A stretch of DNA of 11,458 nucleotides from DATCMU01 sp036563245 (GTDB lineage Bacteria; Pseudomonadota; Alphaproteobacteria; Rhizobiales; Devosiaceae), in NCBI GenBank assembly GCA_036563245.1, contig DATCMU010000051.1:1-11458 (forward strand), written 5' to 3'. The position numbers were made by a program, and so were the translations under genes. A model generated the notes under the pieces. The model worked only from the letters and a program-made list of their open reading frames with translations. It was not told the DNA's origin and made no database searches. This document shows positions 7,080-11,458 of this stretch, piece by piece; the first letter of the stretch is position 1; every line of letters begins with the position of its first letter.

Positions 7080-9767
7080 ATGAACGCACCCGACCGCACC
7101 CTTCGCCAGATCGCGCAACGCCTGTCGCTGCGCGCGCCGCAGGAACGCTCGCTCACCATCCTCGCCGATGTCTTGAGCCGGATTTCCTTCAAAAAGGACG
7201 CCGACCCCGCCGAAGCCCTCGAAGCCATCCGCGCCGCTTACCCCAGCGTCGAGGATTTCGAGCGCGATTTCCCCTCATTGTGCTTTGCCTTGGCGACCGG
7301 GGTGGGCAAGACGCGCCTGATGGGCGCGTTCATCGCCTATCTGTTCCTCACCGGCCGGTCGAAGAACTTTTTCGTGCTGGCGCCCAATACCACGATCTAC
7401 AACAAGCTGGTCGAGGACTTCTCCAAGCCATCGAGCCCGAAATATGTGTTCCGTGGCATTGGCCCCTTCGCCCAGACGCCGCCCTTGCTGGTGACCGGCG
7501 ACAACTGGGAGCACGTCGCCGCCCAGGTCGATCTGTTCGGCCAGCAGGAGCAGGCCGTGGTCAATATCTTCAACGTCGACAAGATCAACAAGGACCAGGG
7601 CCGTATCCGCTCCATGCGCGAGACCCTGGGCGAGAGCTATTTCGACCATCTTGCCGCGCGTTCGGATCTGGTCTTGCTGATGGACGAGGCGCACCGCTAT
7701 CGCGCCAAGGCGGGCATGAAGACCATTGCCGAACTCAATCCCGTGATCGGCCTTGAACTGACCGCGACCCCGAAATCCGTGGGCGCGAATTCCAGGGCGT
7801 TCAGGAACGTGATCTTCGACTACGGTCTTGGCAACGCCATGGCGGATGGCTTCGTCAAGGAGCCGGCAGTGGCGACCCGGGCCGATTTCCGCAAGGCCGA
7901 TTTCAACGCCGAACAGATCGAGCAGATCATGCTCGAAGACGGCGTGCACTATCATGAGCACGTCAAGGCCGAACTCGAACTCTATGCGCGCCAGACCGGC
8001 CGGCGGCGTGTGCATCCGTTCATTCTCGTGGTCGCGCAGGACACGAGCCATGCCAGCGCCCTGAGGCAGCGCATCGAAAGCGATGCCTTTTTCAACGGCG
8101 CGTACAAGGGCCGCGTGGCCGAGGTTCATTCCAACCTCAAGGGGGAGGAAAGCGACGAGGCGGTTCAGCGGCTTGTGGGGCTTGAAACCGACAACCAGAC
8201 CGAGATCGTCATCCACGTCAACAAGCTCAAGGAAGGCTGGGACGTCACCAATCTCTATACCATCGTGCCGCTGCGCGCCTCGGCCTCCGACATCCTGACC
8301 GAGCAGACTTTGGGCCGCGGCCTCCGCCTGCCCTATGGCGAGCGCACCGGCGTCGAATCCGTCGATACGCTGACCGTGGTCGCCCATGACCGGTTCAACG
8401 AAGTGGTGACCAAGGCGCGCGAGGCCGGCTCGATTGTCCAGATCAAGACGCTGACAATCGGCAAGGGCGGCGACGTGTCCGACGCGGGCGCCAGGGTGGT
8501 CTCCGTTCCTACCGCGGTCGAGACCGCCCTGACGGGCCTTGGCGCAAGCGAACTGGCCGATAGCGCCGCGCAGCAGCCGTTCGTTTTCAACTCCGAGGAA
8601 GCCCGGCGCGCCGCCGAGGTTACCATCGACTTCATTCAGCAAAAATATGAGCGGCGGCTACAGAACGGCGTCACCGACCTCAATAGCGAAGAGGTGCGGC
8701 GTGAAATTGCCGCTGACGTGAAGCGCGCGCTGGCGCCCACCCAGGGGACGCTTGCCGGCACATTGCCTGAAATCGACTACGAGGACATCGTTGGCCGGGT
8801 CGCCGCGGGCATAGCCAGCAACATCATCGAGATCCCCGAGATCGTCGTTATTCCCAGCCGGGAAGTGAACTTCTGGTTCGAGGATTTCGACCTGACCGGG
8901 CTGGATCACATCAGGTATCAGCCGATATCGGACCGGATTGTCATTCGGGAACTGCGCAACGATGTGCAGCGCGAACTGGCGCGCGCGATATCGGGGCCCC
9001 GTGAAACGCGGATCGAGAACTACATCGTGCGGCATCTGATCGAATTCGATCAGGTGGACTATGACAGCCAGTCGGACCTGCTGTTCAAGCTGGCGGGGCA
9101 AGCCGTCGCGCACCTGCGCTCCTACCTGACGAGCGAAGACGATATCGAAAACGTCGCCCTCACCAGGGGCAAGGCCCTTGCCGATTTCATCTTCGAGCAG
9201 ATGAAGCAGCACTACCGCGAAACGCCGACGGATTACCAGGTCAAGCAGGTCCGCGCCTTCCGCCTGCTGCGTGACCAGCATTTCACCATCTCGGTCCCTC
9301 CCCGTCGCTCGCTTCTCACGCAAGCGGTGTCACCGCTGTCGGACACGAGGAGATATGTATTCCACGGCTCAAGAAAGAGCCCATATCTGCAGCACAAGTT
9401 CCACTCCGACCCCGAGCGCCGCTTCGCCGTCCTGATCGACAGCGAACGCGAGCCGGATGTGCTGCGCTGGCTGAAACCCGGTCCCGGGCAATTTGGCATC
9501 GAGTATCGTTCCGGCAAGACCTACGAGCCGGATTTCGTGGTCGAAACGACCAGGGAGAAACTGGTCATCGAGGTGAAGGCGGATAACGCCATGGGCGACG
9601 CGGAGGTGCAGGAGAAGGCGCGCGCGGCGCAAGAATGGGTCAGGCACGCCAATGAAATCGCAGCGGACACTGCGGGCAAGCCATGGGCCTATGCGCTGAT
9701 CCCCGAAAGTGCCATCAACGAAAGCGCGACCCTTGCCGGCCTTCTGGCCAGCTACCGGCGGACTTAG
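7080..9767 (+). CDS. res: type III-like restriction subunit (Res): helicase with C-terminal PD-(D/E)xK nuclease
   Basis: This 895-residue protein should be the ATP-dependent restriction subunit that moves along or switches on DNA after Mod finds an unmethylated site, then cuts it. Helicase motifs appear in order: TGVGKT (Walker A) at 73-78, DEAH at 202-205, LTATP at 227-231, a KEGWDV segment, and EQTLGRGLRLP at about 408-418 carrying the arginine finger. A middle region follows. The C-terminal nuclease site has EPD at 816-818 and EVK at 831-833, the PD-(D/E)xK signature at normal spacing. Length is within the usual range for Res. It starts 3 bases after the mod stop. GGAGGG at 7067-7072 lies inside the end of mod, so translation is probably coupled. 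All key residues are present, so it looks active. The helicase family is certain; the type III label rests on pairing with a beta-class Mod. Confidence 0.93.
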   Translation: MNAPDRTLRQIAQRLSLRAPQERSLTILADVLSRISFKKDADPAEALEAIRAAYPSVEDFERDFPSLCFALATGVGKTRLMGAFIAYLFLTGRSKNFFVLAPNTTIYNKLVEDFSKPSSPKYVFRGIGPFAQTPPLLVTGDNWEHVAAQVDLFGQQEQAVVNIFNVDKINKDQGRIRSMRETLGESYFDHLAARSDLVLLMDEAHRYRAKAGMKTIAELNPVIGLELTATPKSVGANSRAFRNVIFDYGLGNAMADGFVKEPAVATRADFRKADFNAEQIEQIMLEDGVHYHEHVKAELELYARQTGRRRVHPFILVVAQDTSHASALRQRIESDAFFNGAYKGRVAEVHSNLKGEESDEAVQRLVGLETDNQTEIVIHVNKLKEGWDVTNLYTIVPLRASASDILTEQTLGRGLRLPYGERTGVESVDTLTVVAHDRFNEVVTKAREAGSIVQIKTLTIGKGGDVSDAGARVVSVPTAVETALTGLGASELADSAAQQPFVFNSEEARRAAEVTIDFIQQKYERRLQNGVTDLNSEEVRREIAADVKRALAPTQGTLAGTLPEIDYEDIVGRVAAGIASNIIEIPEIVVIPSREVNFWFEDFDLTGLDHIRYQPISDRIVIRELRNDVQRELARAISGPRETRIENYIVRHLIEFDQVDYDSQSDLLFKLAGQAVAHLRSYLTSEDDIENVALTRGKALADFIFEQMKQHYRETPTDYQVKQVRAFRLLRDQHFTISVPPRRSLLTQAVSPLSDTRRYVFHGSRKSPYLQHKFHSDPERRFAVLIDSEREPDVLRWLKPGPGQFGIEYRSGKTYEPDFVVETTREKLVIEVKADNAMGDAEVQEKARAAQEWVRHANEIAADTAGKPWAYALIPESAINESATLAGLLASYRRT

Positions 9768-9776
9768 GGTGCACAG

Positions 9777-10688
9777 ATGGCCGATCCCTTCACGATACGC
9801 ATATTTGTCCCTGATGGCGATCCCGAGGGCGTCCGCATCATCGATCGGATGAACTGGACAGGCATCGGTGTAGCCTTCCCACGTTCCAGGTGGTCCGAAG
9901 TGCGCGGGCGACCCGAATTCCAGCGCACCGGTGTCTACATCCTGACTGGCTATTCAGGCACTGAGGATGAGCTTCCCACGCTCTATATCGGACAGGGCGA
10001 CGGAGTTCGCTCGCGGATCGACCAACACGCCCAGAACAAGGACTTCTGGGATTGGGGGATCATCTTCGTGTCCAACTCGGGCGGACTGAACCGCGCGCAT
10101 GTCACCTGGCTCGAACACGCACTTGTCGACCGCGCGAACGCCGCTGGCCGCTGCAACCTCGACAATGGGAACAATCCTCAGGAACCGGCCCTATCGGAGG
10201 CCGAAAAGGCGGACCTGCAAGGCTTCTTGAAGGAGATCCTGCAAATCCTTCCGTTGGTGGGCTTGCGCGCCTTCGAGTATCCGAAGGCAGTTGCCACGCC
10301 AGATGCTCAACCTGTCGACAAGCCCGCGCGAAGCGGCCTCGCCAAACCCGACACCATCATCGTACCTGCGCAACGAGAGGGCTTTGAGCGCGTTTTCCTT
10401 GGCGAAGACTGCTGGTACGCAATTCGAATTTCGGGTGGCATGCTCGACAAGATCAAGTATGTCGCGGCCTATCAAACGCAGCCCATCTCCGCGATCACCC
10501 ACATCGCTCCCGTATTGCGTATTGAGCCATATGGCGAGGGAGGGAAGTATCGCCTCGTCTTTGCAGAGAAGGCATGCGAGATCCCCCCTATCCCGTACGC
10601 TGACGCGCCAATGGGGGCGATGCAGGGCACCCGCTACACAACCATGGCCAGGTTGCAGAATGCGAAGAAGCTGACTGACCTGCTTTGA
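9777..10688 (+). CDS. GIY-YIG family nuclease with extra C-terminal domain
   Basis: This 303-residue protein contains a GIY-YIG nuclease fold. The first half-motif reads TGVYIL (G52, V53, Y54) and the second LYIGQG (L69-G72), followed by VRSRI with candidate catalytic arginines near 78-80. WLEHAL holds the metal-binding glutamate E113, and a conserved-looking RCNLDNGNNPQEP segment follows. The protein should cut or nick DNA with a metal ion. Residues about 205-303 form a second domain beginning CWYAIRI and including ITHIAPVLRIEPYG and MQGTRYTTMARL. This pattern recalls PUA/EVE-like domains that can bind modified bases or RNA, but that is recollection, not a search result. The start at 9777 is 9 bases after the res stop, so it is the last operon gene. 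No signal peptide or membrane segment is present. Its role could be a second effector, processing of cut DNA, or island maintenance. Confidence 0.88.
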   Translation: MADPFTIRIFVPDGDPEGVRIIDRMNWTGIGVAFPRSRWSEVRGRPEFQRTGVYILTGYSGTEDELPTLYIGQGDGVRSRIDQHAQNKDFWDWGIIFVSNSGGLNRAHVTWLEHALVDRANAAGRCNLDNGNNPQEPALSEAEKADLQGFLKEILQILPLVGLRAFEYPKAVATPDAQPVDKPARSGLAKPDTIIVPAQREGFERVFLGEDCWYAIRISGGMLDKIKYVAAYQTQPISAITHIAPVLRIEPYGEGGKYRLVFAEKACEIPPIPYADAPMGAMQGTRYTTMARLQNAKKLTDLL

Positions 10689-10732
10689 TAGCTAGCATCC
10701 GCCGCCGCTGTGTGAGCGCCACCTCACTCCTG

Positions 10733-10766
10733 CGCCGCCAAGTGTCGCCCGATCGGCGGCGTCTTT
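10733..10766 (+). terminator. candidate terminator of the five-gene operon
   Basis: CGCCGCC at 10733-10739 pairs with GGCGGCG at 10755-10761, followed by TCTTT. The loop is 15 bases and the T-run short, so strength is doubtful. It is 45 bases past the last stop codon and on the expected strand. The remaining bases to attR hold no gene. Confidence 0.45.
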
Positions 10767-10851
10767 ACCTTGCAGCATTTTTCGGCGTAGGGATCGGCAC
10801 TCCGCCGGACACAGGACGCTTACCCAGACTAAGTCTTATGGTATTTCGTTC

Positions 10852-10884
10852 GGGTCGTCGGTTCAAATCCGGCCGCTCCGACCA
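10852..10884 (+). pseudogene. 3' fragment of tRNA-Pro left in attR
   Basis: The first 33 bases of attR match the tRNA from the 3' edge of the anticodon arm through the T arm, acceptor 3' strand and CCA. The 5' acceptor strand, D arm and anticodon are missing, so it cannot make a tRNA. It is the displaced half produced by integration. Confidence 0.9.
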
Positions 10885-10905
10885 AAAATCCTAATAGATT
10901 CCGGG
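10852..10905 (+). repeat. attR, 54-base direct repeat
   Basis: This is a perfect second copy of 769-822, at the right end of the island. It is preceded by unrelated island sequence and followed after 15 bases by the stop codon of the convergent MerR-family gene. Its last 21 bases are spacer rather than tRNA, so the homology required or carried by the element reaches beyond the tRNA gene. Confidence 0.93.
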
Positions 10906-10920
10906 GTGATTTCGGCCCTG

Positions 10921-11376
10921 TCAGTGCCCTTCACGGGCGCGGTCGAGCAGGCGCTTGCATTCCAGCAGCTCGCGCAACACCTCTGCAAGGCGATCGCGGT
11001 CCTCGTCGGTCAATTCAAGCGCTTCACCCTCGGCCAGCAAGACCTCGACCTCGTCATCGCTCGCCCGCTCGTCGCCCGATGCGGGAGCAATGTCCTCGAT
11101 GCTGCCGGATTCGCCAATGGCGATCACCCGGCGCAGGCCCTGCTCCTTGAGAATGCGCTGCACACCCTTGATGGTGAATCCCTGATCGTAGAGCAGATGG
11201 CGGATGCCCTTGAGCAGCAGGACGTCATCGGGACGGTAGAACCGCCGCCCCCCGCCGCGCTTCAGCGGCCGTATCTGCGAGAACCGAGTTTCCCAGAAAC
11301 GCAGCACGTGCTGGGGCAGGTCGAGTTCTTCCGCCGCCTCCGAGATGGTGCGGAAAGCGTCAGGCGATTTATCCAC
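10921..11376 (-). CDS. MerR-family transcriptional regulator
   Basis: This 151-residue protein has a MerR-type winged helix-turn-helix at its N-terminus. The helix pair RTISEAAEELDLPQHVLRFW is at about 9-28, ETRF at 29-32, and the wing and second helix segment RRFYRPDDVLLLKGI at 44-58. A linker helix follows (VQRILKEQGLRRV), then an acidic, probably disordered section and a C-terminal helix. No cysteine cluster for metal sensing is seen, so the effector is unknown. The start is GTG at 11374-11376, chosen because GGGAGG lies 6 bases upstream and there is no ATG nearby. An ihfA-like gene end lies 25 bases upstream on the same strand. This ihfA-merR-tRNA-Pro order is one I associate with alphaproteobacteria. 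It is chromosomal, outside the island, and converges on the tRNA/attR. Confidence 0.9.
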   Translation of the reverse strand: MDKSPDAFRTISEAAEELDLPQHVLRFWETRFSQIRPLKRGGGRRFYRPDDVLLLKGIRHLLYDQGFTIKGVQRILKEQGLRRVIAIGESGSIEDIAPASGDERASDDEVEVLLAEGEALELTDEDRDRLAEVLRELLECKRLLDRAREGH

Positions 11377-11382
11377 GACTCG

Positions 11383-11388
11383 CCTCCC
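11383..11388 (-). promoter_or_regulatory. ribosome binding site fixing the GTG start of the MerR-family gene
   Basis: The minus strand reads GGGAGG here, 6 bases before the GTG at 11374-11376. This strong site lies in the 25-base gap after the ihfA-like stop and supports translation of the regulator from GTG, probably on the same transcript. Confidence 0.75.
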
Positions 11389-11401
11389 GGTTCAAACTGT
11401 C

Positions 11402-11458
11402 TTATTTTACAGCACGAACCATAGATTTGTTGATCTTGGATTTCAACACGTTGCTGGG
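11402..11458 (-). CDS. ihfA: 3' end of an ihfA-like gene (integration host factor alpha subunit)
   Basis: On the minus strand a frame enters from the right edge and ends at TAA (plus-strand 11402-11404), giving PSNVLKSKINKSMVRAVK. This fits the C-terminus of IHF alpha, where a proline is followed three residues later by a LK(S/x)(R/K)(I/V) segment and a basic tail, as in the E. coli protein that ends PGQKLKSRVENASPKDE. The position directly upstream of a MerR-family gene also matches. Only 18 residues are visible, so another HU/IHF-family gene or a chance frame cannot be excluded. IHF bends DNA and is a frequent cofactor of tyrosine recombinases. Confidence 0.62.
   Translation of the reverse strand, partial: PSNVLKSKINKSMVRAVK

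Larger units (their letters stand above)
769..10905. mobile_element. tRNA-Pro integrated defence island without its own integrase
   Basis: The element is bounded by the 54-base direct repeats at 769-822 and 10852-10905, so its unit length is 10083 bases. It contains five same-strand genes with defence-type domains (SNF2 helicase, coiled-coil protein, Mod, Res, GIY-YIG nuclease) and nothing else recognisable. I found no integrase, excisionase, transposase or replication gene in any frame, including the 316 bases between attL and the first gene where a tRNA-adjacent integrase would normally lie. Possible explanations are mobilisation by an integrase supplied by another element, or loss of the integrase after insertion. 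Removing the unit would leave tRNA-Pro and the MerR-family gene converging with only about 36 bases between them, a compact and plausible ancestral arrangement. Confidence 0.88.

Noticed and set aside
7275..8642. Minus-strand 455-codon open frame opposite res
   Set aside because: It is a shadow frame; the plus strand has clear Walker A, DEAH and arginine-finger motifs.
1139..10688. Classification as a DISARM system
   Set aside because: An SNF2 helicase and adenine methyltransferase are present, but no DrmA, DrmB or phospholipase-D-like DrmC is encoded, and the Res and GIY-YIG genes do not belong to DISARM.
823..10851. CRISPR array or tandem repeat array
   Set aside because: No regularly spaced repeats were found apart from the two decamers near attL.

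Overview
The window suggests a GC-rich alphaproteobacterium, probably a sphingomonad or relative. The evidence is high third-position GC, the right-hand gene order (3' end of an ihfA-like gene, then a MerR-family regulator, then a proline tRNA site), and a twin-arginine signal protein on the left. The genus cannot be fixed from this sequence alone.

Layout. Bases 1-724 are chromosomal: the 3' end of an unidentified, probably membrane-associated protein, a convergent exported protein with a twin-arginine signal, and a short intergenic stretch. An intact tRNA-Pro(GGG) lies at 725-801. Its 3' part plus 21 bases of downstream spacer (54 bases in all, 769-822) is repeated perfectly and in the same orientation at 10852-10905. 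These repeats are the attL/attR scars of a site-specifically integrated island of about 10.08 kb. Chromosome resumes at 10906 with the convergent MerR-family gene and the last 18 codons of an ihfA-like gene.

The island carries no recognisable integrase. It holds one head-to-tail block of five genes: (1) a 947-residue SNF2-type helicase with a C-terminal coiled-coil module; (2) a 440-residue coiled-coil protein; (3) a type III-like adenine methyltransferase (Mod); (4) a type III-like helicase-endonuclease (Res) with a C-terminal PD-(D/E)xK site; (5) a GIY-YIG nuclease with an additional C-terminal domain. Gaps between genes are 15, 79, 3 and 9 bases, so they probably form one operon. The likely role is defence against foreign DNA: modification of self by Mod, translocation and cleavage by Res, and accessory remodelling or nuclease activity by the other three. 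That role is inference from domain content.

The most striking observation is that the second gene's protein is, over residues about 12-221, a paralogue of the C-terminal domain of the helicase next to it (about 736-945). Identities line up at a constant offset of 724 residues nearly throughout. A domain of the helicase therefore seems to have been duplicated into a separate partner protein, which then carries its own basic, coiled-coil tail. Other points of note are an AT-richer target-recognition segment inside mod, which looks like a swapped specificity cassette, and paired 10-base repeats next to attL that resemble recombinase arm sites left without an integrase.
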